A stretch of 12,364 bases of DNA from Candidatus Mcinerneyibacteriota bacterium (GTDB lineage Bacteria; AUK180; JAQVHJ01), in the NCBI GenBank assembly GCA_030630935.1, contig DAOVMD010000043.1, positions 1 to 12,364 on the forward strand. Reading direction: 5' to 3'. Below are positions 1-7,931 of this stretch, one piece after another. The position numbers and the translations under genes were made by a program. The notes below the pieces were generated by a model. That model ran no database searches. It had not been told where the DNA came from and worked only from the letters and a program-made list of their open reading frames with translations. Within the stretch, counting starts at the first letter, position 1. The number at the start of each line of letters is the position of its first letter.

Positions 1-44
1 ACAGGCCCGCCTGCGCCATCAATTCCAATTAGTAAAGTTTTCAT
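1..44 (-). CDS. 5' end of an unidentified gene (partial)
   Basis: Only the first 14 codons are in the window, reading MKTLLIGIDGAGGP, and the gene continues beyond base 1. The ATG (bases 42-44) directly abuts the TAG stop of the upstream glycosyltransferase gene. A strong purine-rich ribosome binding site, AAAAGGGGG, sits five bases upstream inside the end of that gene, so the start is convincing and the gene belongs to the same operon. The pattern of hydrophobic strand, IGID and G resembles the first strand and metal-binding Asp of alkaline-phosphatase-superfamily phosphodiesterases, and matches the LILIGLDAAT of the gene at 1121-2632. Fourteen residues are too few to be sure. ATP-grasp or sugar-kinase-like proteins can also start with a short strand and a glycine-rich turn. 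Confidence 0.6.
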   Translation of the reverse strand, partial: MKTLLIGIDGAGGP

Positions 45-1016
45 CTAACCCCCTTTTATTATTTTGTTCTCAATATACCGGAACATTTTCGATTTATCCG
101 ATTTCTTTTCGCGCTCCCATTTTGCTCCGAGATATGTGCCAATATCCTGAGCGATAGAAATAAGAATGTTTTTAAAGATGTAATATAATTTAAAAATTGA
201 GTTTAGGTTAGATTTCAAAACAGTTTTGGTTTTATTCTTTATATCTCCTAAAATCCCTTTGATTAGAGAGGTTTTATTTGGGAATAACTGCAGGCCATAA
301 ATATTGTAATTAACTTTATGATCAATAAAGCGTCTTTTGAATTCATAAAGAGGACTCCGGTCGTGTGAGTGAATCACAGGAGCTGATGGCTGGAATGCAA
401 TCTTATAATCATTCAATAAAATTGTTTTCCCCCACTGGTGATCTGATGCAAATTGTGAATCAGGTAAAGGAAACTTCTCCCAAAGATCTCTTCTGATAGC
501 TGATGCCACATTATCAAAATTAACTTTCAATCTTTTCTCAATAGGGGATAACTTGTTAAATTTTTCAACTGATTCAATGGAAATAATTTGAAACTCATCC
601 TTACCTGCTACCCAGTTTCTTATCCCTTCAACACTAACAGGATTTTCAAAAGCTCTTGGTATCTGCCTGCAATATACTCCTGCAATCTTATTATCCAGCT
701 CATAAGTACTAATTAAATTATTCAGCCAATATTTATCATAAGGGATTGCATCCTGTGTAAGGAAGACGAGAAACTTTCCTTTTGAAATCCCCACCCCGTA
801 ATTCCGGGTTTTACCATGACCAAATTCACGGGGTCGGATCTTTATTAACTGAGCCGGATACTTTTTAATTATTTTTAATGTTTTATCTTTTGACCCGGAA
901 TCAATGATTATTACTTCAAAATCAAAGGCGGTCTCTTGAGAAAAGAGCATGTTTAAAACTCGATCTAAATATTTCTCACCATTCTTTGTTGGAATAATAA
1001 TTGAAACACTAATCAT
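45..1016 (-). CDS. Family 2 glycosyltransferase, rhamnosyltransferase-like
   Basis: This 323-residue protein is an inverting GT-A enzyme expected to transfer a sugar from a nucleotide donor to a growing lipid-linked glycan on the cytoplasmic side of the inner membrane. The N-terminal Rossmann-like half starts with VSIIIPTKNG and has the IDSGSKDKT nucleotide-binding turn (38-46). FGHGKTRNYG (65-74) and the DXD-like TQDA (87-90) follow. DNVASAIRR (168-176) and FASDHQWGK (189-197), with its acidic-His pair, form the acceptor and catalytic region. HSHDRS (216-221) and a basic, partly hydrophobic tail (about 250-295) complete it. This motif set is typical of O-antigen rhamnosyltransferases, so L-rhamnose is the likely donor sugar, though donor specificity cannot be proven from motifs. 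The gene lies 104 bases downstream of the phosphodiesterase gene and its stop abuts the next start. A weak AGGA site precedes the ATG. Confidence 0.9.
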   Translation of the reverse strand: MISVSIIIPTKNGEKYLDRVLNMLFSQETAFDFEVIIIDSGSKDKTLKIIKKYPAQLIKIRPREFGHGKTRNYGVGISKGKFLVFLTQDAIPYDKYWLNNLISTYELDNKIAGVYCRQIPRAFENPVSVEGIRNWVAGKDEFQIISIESVEKFNKLSPIEKRLKVNFDNVASAIRRDLWEKFPLPDSQFASDHQWGKTILLNDYKIAFQPSAPVIHSHDRSPLYEFKRRFIDHKVNYNIYGLQLFPNKTSLIKGILGDIKNKTKTVLKSNLNSIFKLYYIFKNILISIAQDIGTYLGAKWEREKKSDKSKMFRYIENKIIKGG

Positions 1017-1075
1017 TATGTTTATCCTGCACTTCTAAGTCATTAATTAAATCCATGAATAACAGATGTATCCTT

Positions 1076-1106
1076 ATTAAAAAACTTACGATTAAATTCA
1101 TGTCAA
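1076..1106 (-). promoter_or_regulatory. Possible internal promoter
   Basis: On the minus strand a perfect TTGACA (1101-1106) is followed after 19 bases by TTTAAT (1076-1081), ahead of the glycosyltransferase starting at 1016. The spacer is longer than the optimal 17 and the surrounding DNA is very AT-rich, so chance is a real possibility. It lies in the only sizeable gap of the operon (1017-1120), where a secondary promoter would make sense. Confidence 0.3.
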
Positions 1107-1120
1107 TCTTAATTTAAAAG

Positions 1121-2632
1121 TTAACCTATATATCCTAAATCTTTAAGCTGCTTCTTAATCTTATCCATATCTCTCTCATCAATATTCTTTTCAGATTGGA
1201 TAATGGTTTCATAAGGCTGTTTAGATTTTGCTGTATTTATAAAATTTTCATTTAGTAGTTCAACCGGGATTCGTCCATCCATATCAATGCCAATAGGGAC
1301 ATTTAGAATCGATAAAATTAAAGGAACAATATCTAGGATTGATAGAGTTGCTCTGTTTTGCTGAGGTTTAAATGCAGGTCCATAACCTGCATAGAATCCA
1401 TTTAGATGATGCATTCCAAATCGTTGATTAGAAATCAAGAGGTCATTCAGGAGGATTTTAGAGTCATAAACCTGAAAATGCATATTATGCATTTCTTTCG
1501 ACCTCATAATATTCGGATTATGCTGAATCTCTAATCGATTGTCAAATTTCCTCAATACTGTAAATAGCTCAAGGTTATTTTCGATTAGTCTTATAGATTT
1601 AATTTTATTAAATGTAGCATCAATCAATTCTCCTGGCAGCTCAATTGTAATAAATCCGTGAGCATAAGTCGGTTTTGCAATTCCATCAAGCTTTAAAGCT
1701 TTTATCATTCCAATCTCTGAAATCCTGAATGTCTTTTGTAATTCTGGAGGGCATGGTTGTGAACCGTGATCAGAGACTATGATATAATTTGTATTTTCAG
1801 AGTTGGCTTCCATGATCCTGGCTAATTGCTTATCAAATTCAATGTAATATTCTGGAATTAAATTCTTCAATTTATTCCGGACTTTAAAATCTAAATTTGT
1901 GAACCATTCCGGTTTATAATGATGCATGAAAATATGCTGAAAAGCGTCAGCTCCATAGTATGCAATTACTCCAAAATCAGTATGAAGTTTTCTTAGTAGA
2001 TGAATAAAAACATCTGTTTTTAGGTAAAGATTACCAAAATGAATTTCAGGTGATGTTGCCTTCCGCCCTATATGAGGAAATTTTCGTTTTACTTTTTTAA
2101 GGTATGATATCGTATTATTTGTCAATCCAAATTTCTTCAGCTTTTTAAACTCTCTCGGTTTATAATGAAACCAATGTTGAGCAAAGTTAAATTCAGGAGG
2201 ATCAGTAAGGTCATTAACTTTTACCCAGATATTTGGGATCATGAAATTGTAAATGGTTTCAGGCGGTGCAGTGAAAAATGCACCGATTGTCCCAATTGAT
2301 AAACCCAGGTGATGTAAAACCTCCCAGACCCTACGAGCTTTCAGTTCGGATTTATTACTGTAAAAACCAAATATATTATGTTTATCTCTTTTCTTTCCTG
2401 TATAAATAGTTGTCCAGACAATCGGTGAAATTGCCGGATTTTCAGATTTCAGGATTCCACAACAACCATCCTGACAAAACTTTTTTAAAGTAAGCAGTTT
2501 CCCTTCATCAAGTAAGGGTTGAATAAATGTTAAAGTTGCTGCATCGAGTCCGATTAAAATTAATTTTGTTTTTGCTTTTTTATATTGAACAATAGGTTTT
2601 TCTTTACGAAATAGTTTTTTAAAAAAGTTCAT
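1121..2632 (-). CDS. Alkaline-phosphatase-superfamily phosphodiesterase, cytoplasmic
   Basis: This 503-residue protein resembles type I phosphodiesterase/nucleotide pyrophosphatase proteins, two-zinc hydrolases of phosphodiester or pyrophosphate bonds. The landmarks are in family order. LILIGLDAAT carries metal ligand Asp30. The nucleophile region NPAISPIVWTTIYTG (65-79) has Ser69 where family members have Ser or Thr. HNIFGF follows. GADAFQH gives Asp229 and His233, VSDHGS gives Asp288 and His289, and a late His408/His409 lies in GMHHLNG. The protein ends in LKDLGYIG, a C-terminal signature frequent in this superfamily. The metal-site residues all appear present, so it should be active. There is no signal peptide: the N-terminus is basic (FKKLFRKEK), so it is predicted to be cytoplasmic. 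Its first 14 bases overlap the end of the upstream glycosyltransferase gene, with a GAGGAA site inside that gene, which implies translational coupling. The substrate is unknown. A polysaccharide precursor, nucleotide sugar or chain terminus is possible by context. Confidence 0.85.
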   Translation of the reverse strand: MNFFKKLFRKEKPIVQYKKAKTKLILIGLDAATLTFIQPLLDEGKLLTLKKFCQDGCCGILKSENPAISPIVWTTIYTGKKRDKHNIFGFYSNKSELKARRVWEVLHHLGLSIGTIGAFFTAPPETIYNFMIPNIWVKVNDLTDPPEFNFAQHWFHYKPREFKKLKKFGLTNNTISYLKKVKRKFPHIGRKATSPEIHFGNLYLKTDVFIHLLRKLHTDFGVIAYYGADAFQHIFMHHYKPEWFTNLDFKVRNKLKNLIPEYYIEFDKQLARIMEANSENTNYIIVSDHGSQPCPPELQKTFRISEIGMIKALKLDGIAKPTYAHGFITIELPGELIDATFNKIKSIRLIENNLELFTVLRKFDNRLEIQHNPNIMRSKEMHNMHFQVYDSKILLNDLLISNQRFGMHHLNGFYAGYGPAFKPQQNRATLSILDIVPLILSILNVPIGIDMDGRIPVELLNENFINTAKSKQPYETIIQSEKNIDERDMDKIKKQLKDLGYIG

Positions 2633-3857
2633 TATACAATTCCTCTAATCTGATTACATGATTGTTTATATTAATTTCATTTTTAAATTCAGGCTTAAAA
2701 TCAAAAGCTTCAGTTTGTATAATTATTGATTTTATATTTTCAGCCAAATTACTGGAATCACCTACTTGAAATACCGCACCAGCTCCGGTTACTTCAACTA
2801 ATTCCTTCATCCCACCCAGGTCCGAGACTAAAAATGGTAATTCGGAAAGATAACTTTCATATATAATTATGGGTGAGTTCTCATACCATTTTGAAGGGAC
2901 AACAAGCAGGTTCATCTGCTTTAATATTTTTGGAACATCTGTATTGTCAATCGCACCATGAAAGAAAATATTCTCTTCAGGAATTGTTCTTGCCCAGGTA
3001 TTAAAATATTTATCATCGCCGCCATTATAACCGTAGATATGTAGTTCGGGGTTTCTTTTTATTTTCAGTTTTTGAAAAACTTTTACTAAAATATCCAAAC
3101 CCTTATGAGGAAGGATTGAACCAATATAAATAATTTTAAATTTATCAGTATTCTTTTTAATATCCGGTAAGATAAATCTTCTAATATCTAATCCGTACCT
3201 TAGCACTTTGAAATTCTTATTATTGATTCCATTCTTTTTATGAACATCCATCAAGAAAAAAGAAGGTGATATTACCGCATTAGCATTATTTAAAATATTA
3301 ACCAGGTATTTATTTCTTTCCCGAACAAGCTTAACTCCAAATGGTATAAGTAAATTTGCAGTAAGAGCAAGGTGATACTTTTGCCTGATACATTCCATAC
3401 AGTTACCTGGATTACTATTATCACAAAGTATACCTGACGGTTTCAGCATTTGAATCAAGGGGCATATAAACCAGAAATCATTAAGTGTTACAATATAAGG
3501 AATATTAATCTTTTCAAGAAATCCCGATGATAATTTTATCAAGTGCTGAATATGTAAAAGGTCCGGTTTAAATTCATTAATTACTTTTAAAATAACTGTA
3601 TCAAGTTTTTTATTGAAATATGTACTTTTAAATCGTTTAATTGGATTCAATCGGGAAGCTTTATTACCAATTGTATAGATTGAAATATTATCTTCTCTTT
3701 TGAATTCGATAGATTTATCTTTTACCTTTTCTGAAAATGCAATGATTCCCACTTCAAGATTTCGCCCAGCTAAATGTTTTGCTAATGTATAAGTGTATAT
3801 TTCAGTCCCACCTTTCTTTTCGGGTGGGATTCCATTTGAAACAAGTAATATCTTCAT
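2619..3857 (-). CDS. Family 4 glycosyltransferase (first of a related pair)
   Basis: This is a 412-residue retaining GT-B enzyme. The N-terminal domain opens with ILLVSNGIPPEKKGGTEIY, where the GGTE loop (16-19) contacts donor or acceptor. The C-terminal domain carries YIGSILPHKGLDIL (244-257) and the classic E-x7-E nucleotide-sugar motif, with Glu326 and Glu334 in ENSPIIIYE. SDLGGMKELVE follows. An insertion in the N-domain holds four cysteines, C132, C145, C153 and C156 (spacings 12, 7 and 2), preceded by DFWFI. The neighbouring protein has the same arrangement. The protein is of normal family length with no membrane segment, so it probably acts at the inner face of the membrane on a lipid-linked acceptor. 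It starts four bases after the upstream gene stops, behind an AAGG site, and its end overlaps the phosphodiesterase gene. Donor and linkage cannot be read from the sequence. Confidence 0.92.
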   Translation of the reverse strand: MKILLVSNGIPPEKKGGTEIYTYTLAKHLAGRNLEVGIIAFSEKVKDKSIEFKREDNISIYTIGNKASRLNPIKRFKSTYFNKKLDTVILKVINEFKPDLLHIQHLIKLSSGFLEKINIPYIVTLNDFWFICPLIQMLKPSGILCDNSNPGNCMECIRQKYHLALTANLLIPFGVKLVRERNKYLVNILNNANAVISPSFFLMDVHKKNGINNKNFKVLRYGLDIRRFILPDIKKNTDKFKIIYIGSILPHKGLDILVKVFQKLKIKRNPELHIYGYNGGDDKYFNTWARTIPEENIFFHGAIDNTDVPKILKQMNLLVVPSKWYENSPIIIYESYLSELPFLVSDLGGMKELVEVTGAGAVFQVGDSSNLAENIKSIIIQTEAFDFKPEFKNEININNHVIRLEELYNELF

Positions 3858-3861
3858 AAAA

Positions 3862-5136
3862 CTATGCCTTGTTTAGTAGCTTGAAATAATAATTTTGAAT
3901 CTCAACTGCATTATCCCGGATAGCTTTAACTTTAGGTAGTTTTTTACTTAGTTCAGCTAAGTCATATTTCTTATTAAGAATACTTAGTATAATTTCTTTT
4001 AATGAATCCGGATCATTTGCTTTGAATTGTAATCCGCTTACATTATGCGGAACTAACTCTGCCATTCCTCCGATATCCGATGTTATTAAGGGAACCCCGC
4101 ACATATATGATTCATGAATTGTTAGAGGTGAGTTCTCATACCAGATACTGGGGATAATCAATGCGTCAAATCTCTTAAGTACATTACCAATATCTTTATT
4201 TTCATATCGGCCCATAAGTTTAATTTTATCATTTCTTAGCATTTGTTTTATATCATGTGAATATATTTTCTTCGTTTTCAGATCACCCCAAATCTCAAGC
4301 TTCACAGGTTTATCTTTTAATTCGTTAAAGGCTTTAATTAAAATCCCGAGTCCTTTATGCGGGAGAATTGAACCAATGAACCCAAATGTATATTCTTCTA
4401 TGTTCTTCGGGATTACCTTTTTCCCCGGGTATAAAGCATGCTCCATTCCATAATCAGAATGAATAATCCGCTCGGGGTCAACTCCCCAGGCCACATAAAC
4501 CTCTCTCAGAAAATCAGATGGTGCAATGATTAAATCAGCAGAATTTAGATTCTTCTTATGTAATGACTCCTTCTTTAATAAGTGATAATAAAAATAAGGC
4601 AACAGGGAAAGAGATATAGGATTTTTACGTATACAACCAAGACAATTTCGCAGCTTCCTTAAAGGTGTACATCGGGAAAGATCCTTCTTTAATAATAGGT
4701 TATTCCAGCAGATATACCAATAATCAGCAATTGTCATTACTACCGGGATATTCCGCCTTTTTACAAGCTCAATAAAATTAATTGAAAGATTTACCAGGTG
4801 CTGAAAATGAACAATATCCGGTTTCAGTTCATTTAATATCCTGATAAAAACTGATTCCAAATAGGGTTCGTAGTACAGGTTCATATACTTTTTTAATTGC
4901 TTTTTCTTTAAACTACGTTCCTGTTTATATAATTTGATCAGGGGGATATCTTCATATTGAGTCTTCTCCATGACCGACTCTACATAAGGGTAACCATCTT
5001 CAAAGGTAAGGATGGTTACATTATGACCAAGTTCCTTCAACTCCTTTGATAAATAATATGTATATAGTTCGGTTCCTGCTTGATGATCAGGTAAGAAAAA
5101 ATGTACAACCTGGAGAATATTTAACTTCTTATCCAT
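3862..5136 (-). CDS. Family 4 glycosyltransferase (second of a related pair)
   Basis: This 424-residue GT-B enzyme is clearly related to the downstream gene product. It has a GTELYTYYLSKEL N-terminal loop (about 21-33), FIGSILPHKGLGIL (253-266) and an E-x7-E motif with Glu334 and Glu342 in ENSPLTIHE, then SDIGGMAELV. The cysteine set is repeated: C143, C156, C165 and C168, preceded by DYWYI. The spacings are 12, 8 and 2, nearly identical to those of its neighbour. The two genes probably arose by duplication or joint recruitment and may add successive sugars of a repeat unit. The stop of this gene's upstream neighbour overlaps its start by one base (TAATG), a common translational coupling arrangement, with a weak GGGAA upstream. 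It is predicted to be cytoplasmic and membrane-associated through its substrate. The sugar specificity is unknown. Confidence 0.92.
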   Translation of the reverse strand: MDKKLNILQVVHFFLPDHQAGTELYTYYLSKELKELGHNVTILTFEDGYPYVESVMEKTQYEDIPLIKLYKQERSLKKKQLKKYMNLYYEPYLESVFIRILNELKPDIVHFQHLVNLSINFIELVKRRNIPVVMTIADYWYICWNNLLLKKDLSRCTPLRKLRNCLGCIRKNPISLSLLPYFYYHLLKKESLHKKNLNSADLIIAPSDFLREVYVAWGVDPERIIHSDYGMEHALYPGKKVIPKNIEEYTFGFIGSILPHKGLGILIKAFNELKDKPVKLEIWGDLKTKKIYSHDIKQMLRNDKIKLMGRYENKDIGNVLKRFDALIIPSIWYENSPLTIHESYMCGVPLITSDIGGMAELVPHNVSGLQFKANDPDSLKEIILSILNKKYDLAELSKKLPKVKAIRDNAVEIQNYYFKLLNKA

Positions 5137-6326
5137 TACTCAAATTCCCATTCGGTTTGTAATGTAATATCACTTGCTTTATCAGACGGTTTAAATAATG
5201 ATATTTCAAATCTCTTAATATCCTTCTTTAAAATATGATATACAGGCTTTTTCATCTCCTCTAAAATTCCAATTGAAAAAGAAAATTCTCCGTGCTTACT
5301 AATAGGTGATTTGAATTTTATCTTAACAGTCTTTTTACCGGTATTATTTTTAATTGAAACTTTTTTTATCTCCCTATAAATCTTTACCTTTTTATCAAAT
5401 CTATCATGAATCTTATAGATAATTAGGTCTAATAGGAGTTTTTCAATATCTTTGGGTGTCTTAACATCAAATTGAATTGAGAAATTTTCAGTAGGATTAA
5501 ATTCAGCAGTCTCTTCACCATTCTCATTAAACACTTTAAAATTATAGATATCATATCCTTCAGAATTAAAAATTATAGTTTTTAACCGTCTCTTTCCGAG
5601 GTTTTCCCTGAAAAGATATTCTCCAATTACATAGTTCGGTTCGTCTTCAATTATTTTTTTACCCTTATCAAGCAAGATTAATTTATTACAAATATCATTC
5701 AGTAAAGCAAGACCATGCGAGACAACAATTACGGTTTTATTTGCTTTCTGAAAAGACTCGAATCGCTTATAGCATTTCTCCTTAAAACTTTCATCTCCTA
5801 CGGCAAGAACTTCATCAATGATCAGGATATCCGGATTAAATGCAGTTGCAACTGAGAAACCCAATCTAACCTTCATTCCTGAGGAGTAAAACTTAAGCAT
5901 CGAATCAATAAAAGAGCCCAACTCAGAATATTCAATAATCTGTTGTTCCCTCTCCTTAATCTCTTTAAAGGAATAACCAAGAAGGGATGCATTTATATAA
6001 ATATTTTCACGTCCTGATAACTCCGGTTTAAAACCTGCTCCCAATTGTAATAAAGTTGAGATTTTTCCCTTAGTTAAAACATTTCCTTCATCAGGCTCCA
6101 TTATCCCGGAGATAACTTTTAAAAGTGTACTTTTCCCTGCACCATTTGCACCGATTATACCGAGAGTTTCACCTTCCCTAACTTTAAAATTAATATTTCG
6201 TAAAGCCCAGAATTTCTCAGTTGTCTGTCTTTTAAATAGATGACTCATTTTTTCTTTCAATGTGAAATATTTAAATCGAACCTTTGTAAACTTCACTCCA
6301 ACATCTGTAATTATAACTTTATCCAT
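5136..6326 (-). CDS. wzt: Polysaccharide ABC exporter, ATP-binding subunit with C-terminal domain (Wzt-like)
   Basis: This 396-residue protein powers export of a finished lipid-linked polysaccharide across the inner membrane. The ATPase domain (about 1-240) is complete: Walker A GANGAGKST (59-67), a Q-loop region near LLQLGAGF (92-99), signature YSSGMKVRLGF (147-157), Walker B ILIIDE (167-172), the D-loop after VLAVGD and the H-loop His204 in VVSHG. A C-terminal extension of about 150 residues follows (from about 250 to 396). It is rich in beta-strand-like segments, as in Wzt proteins of O-antigen exporters, where that domain binds the polysaccharide or its modified non-reducing end. Teichoic acid and capsule exporters without it are shorter. 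The start lies two bases after the stop of the permease gene, so the two subunits are made together. No typical end-capping kinase/methyltransferase gene is visible in this window. Confidence 0.93.
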   Translation of the reverse strand: MDKVIITDVGVKFTKVRFKYFTLKEKMSHLFKRQTTEKFWALRNINFKVREGETLGIIGANGAGKSTLLKVISGIMEPDEGNVLTKGKISTLLQLGAGFKPELSGRENIYINASLLGYSFKEIKEREQQIIEYSELGSFIDSMLKFYSSGMKVRLGFSVATAFNPDILIIDEVLAVGDESFKEKCYKRFESFQKANKTVIVVSHGLALLNDICNKLILLDKGKKIIEDEPNYVIGEYLFRENLGKRRLKTIIFNSEGYDIYNFKVFNENGEETAEFNPTENFSIQFDVKTPKDIEKLLLDLIIYKIHDRFDKKVKIYREIKKVSIKNNTGKKTVKIKFKSPISKHGEFSFSIGILEEMKKPVYHILKKDIKRFEISLFKPSDKASDITLQTEWEFE

Positions 6327-6328
6327 AA

Positions 6329-7126
6329 CTATATCAACTTAATGAATTTATTTCTTAGTTTACTAAATAATATATATCCTATAATTATCAGGATAATTCC
6401 TAAGCCCAGGGAATACATTAAATGACCCCACATAGGGGGTAATATCCCAAAATTTGGGTCTACTCCCATTACAAATTTCATACTTACCACGATTGGCGTC
6501 ATTGGATTTAATAAATATAATTTCTGAAGTAAAGGACCGGATCTATCCGTAACAAGACTGTATGAATAAATAACCGGGGTAAGGAAAAACCATGCCTTAA
6601 AAATCACATCGAGAATTATTGTAATATCCCTGATAAAGATTGTTATTGAACAAAGAATTAAAGATAACCCGATTATCAACGTGAGCTCAATTAAAAGCAA
6701 TATTGGGAAATAAAGCATATATGCTTGAAATGGTACTTTATAAATTGCATATAATGTCAATAGGACAACTAAGGAAATTGCAAAATTAATTACATTTGAA
6801 AAAATTTTTGATAGTGGTAAAATTTCATAGGGGAATCTAATCTGATTCATTATATTAAAACTCTTAAGTATAGAGTTTGCCGATGCAGTGTTGGATGAAA
6901 TAAACATCATCCAGGGTAAAAGTCCTGTAAGAATAGCATAAGGCGGAGTTGATCTTCCAAGTATCTTATCAAATACAAAATAATATACCATCATTAAAAA
7001 TAAGGGCTTCATTACTGACCAAACAAATCCCAAAATTGATCCGTGATATTTTAATTTCATCTCCTTCCTTACTAATAACCAAAGAAGATTGCGGTATGCG
7101 TAAATTTCTTTTAATCTCTTAAACAT
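6329..7126 (-). CDS. wzm: Polysaccharide ABC exporter, permease subunit (Wzm-like)
   Basis: This 265-residue integral inner-membrane protein of the ABC-2 export family is the expected partner of the ATPase encoded directly downstream. An amphipathic N-terminus with LLVRKEMKLKYHGSILGFVW (17-36) is the hallmark interfacial region of Wzm/KpsM/TagG-type permeases. Hydrophobic segments lie at about 35-55, 62-80, 106-128, 138-163, 172-190 and 236-256, giving the usual six-helix layout. FLTPVIYS (181-188) and LNPMTPIV (206-213) are family signatures close to the last third. Length is normal. The ATG overlaps the last eight bases of the upstream glycosyltransferase gene (ATGTTTAA), and no strong ribosome binding site is seen, so translation probably depends on the upstream gene. 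Together with Wzt it would move an undecaprenyl-linked glycan to the periplasm. Confidence 0.93.
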   Translation of the reverse strand: MFKRLKEIYAYRNLLWLLVRKEMKLKYHGSILGFVWSVMKPLFLMMVYYFVFDKILGRSTPPYAILTGLLPWMMFISSNTASANSILKSFNIMNQIRFPYEILPLSKIFSNVINFAISLVVLLTLYAIYKVPFQAYMLYFPILLLIELTLIIGLSLILCSITIFIRDITIILDVIFKAWFFLTPVIYSYSLVTDRSGPLLQKLYLLNPMTPIVVSMKFVMGVDPNFGILPPMWGHLMYSLGLGIILIIIGYILFSKLRNKFIKLI

Positions 7127-7931
7127 TTATTGCACCATTAAAAACTAAATATATTTTTAAAAGAAAATTTTGAAAAGCATTATTATATTTTTTATAATAG
7201 TAAACCTGACTATTTCTATATTCCTTACTGCTGAGCTTTGGGTTGGTTGCTGCAGATTTCCCATGATAATGCTTGAATTTAATATCAGGATTATAAATTA
7301 CTTCATAACCTGCCGATTTTACTCTTCTACAAAGATCTATATCTTCATAATAAATAAAAAAATCCTTGTTAAAACCTTCAACACTATTATAAACATCTTT
7401 TGAGATTAAAAGAAATGAACCCGATGCCCAATCAACAGGAGTTGGGGAGGAAATATATTTTTCAACCTTACTTAAAAACTTTCGGTAATTTATTGAACGA
7501 AGTTTCCAAAGGTTCTTCCATTGAAATTCACGAAGGAAATTCGGGAACCGACCAAAGGATAATTGGATCTTTCCATCTTCTGAAATCTGCTGGCAGCCTA
7601 AAATCCCAACATTATTCAACTTATAAAATTCAAGCGATTTTTCTAATGAATCTTCCTCGAGTACAATATCAGGATTTAAAAATAAAAGAAAACCGCCCTT
7701 TGTATATCCCGCGCCTTTATTGGCAGCAGCTGGAAATCCCAGGTTTTTATGCTCCGGAAATATCCGTATATTGGAATTTGAGAACTCAGCTTTTATCTTA
7801 TTATATTCAATCTCAATATATTCATTATCAATTACAATAACTTCATAATCAATTTTGTTCTTCTTTATTGATTCAAGACATTCTGTAAGCTCTTTGTATG
7901 TATGAAAATTAACAATAACAATGGAAATCAT
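7119..7931 (-). CDS. Family 2 glycosyltransferase, WbbL-like
   Basis: This is a 270-residue GT-A glycosyltransferase. MISIVIVNFHTYKEL opens the nucleotide-binding fold. NLGFPAAANKG (63-73) is the characteristic loop of rhamnosyltransferase-like members. FLNPDIVL (84-91) supplies the DXD-equivalent metal site (NPD). VDWASGSFLLISK (166-178) and FFIYYEDIDLCRRVKSAGY (191-209) form the acceptor/catalytic block with the ED pair. HYHGKSAA (221-228) completes the pattern. Proteins of this type include dTDP-rhamnosyl and related transferases acting early in O-antigen or capsule assembly, so it may prime or extend the linker region. The start codon overlaps the stop of the DUF3108 gene by four bases (ATGA) and is preceded by a strong AAGGAGG site within that gene. 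The protein ends at the usual length for the short members of the family. Confidence 0.91.
   Translation of the reverse strand: MISIVIVNFHTYKELTECLESIKKNKIDYEVIVIDNEYIEIEYNKIKAEFSNSNIRIFPEHKNLGFPAAANKGAGYTKGGFLLFLNPDIVLEEDSLEKSLEFYKLNNVGILGCQQISEDGKIQLSFGRFPNFLREFQWKNLWKLRSINYRKFLSKVEKYISSPTPVDWASGSFLLISKDVYNSVEGFNKDFFIYYEDIDLCRRVKSAGYEVIYNPDIKFKHYHGKSAATNPKLSSKEYRNSQVYYYKKYNNAFQNFLLKIYLVFNGAINV

Noticed and set aside
6240-6425. Open plus-strand frame of 61 codons
   Set aside because: Antisense to the exporter ATPase and permease genes, with low-complexity Ile/Asn content.
7170-7403. Open plus-strand frame of 77 codons
   Set aside because: Antisense to the same glycosyltransferase gene; the Ile/Phe-rich composition is that of an AT-rich shadow.
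7400-7840. Open plus-strand frame of 146 codons
   Set aside because: It lies fully inside the family 2 glycosyltransferase gene on the other strand, whose motifs are strong. It shows no family features and no ribosome binding site.
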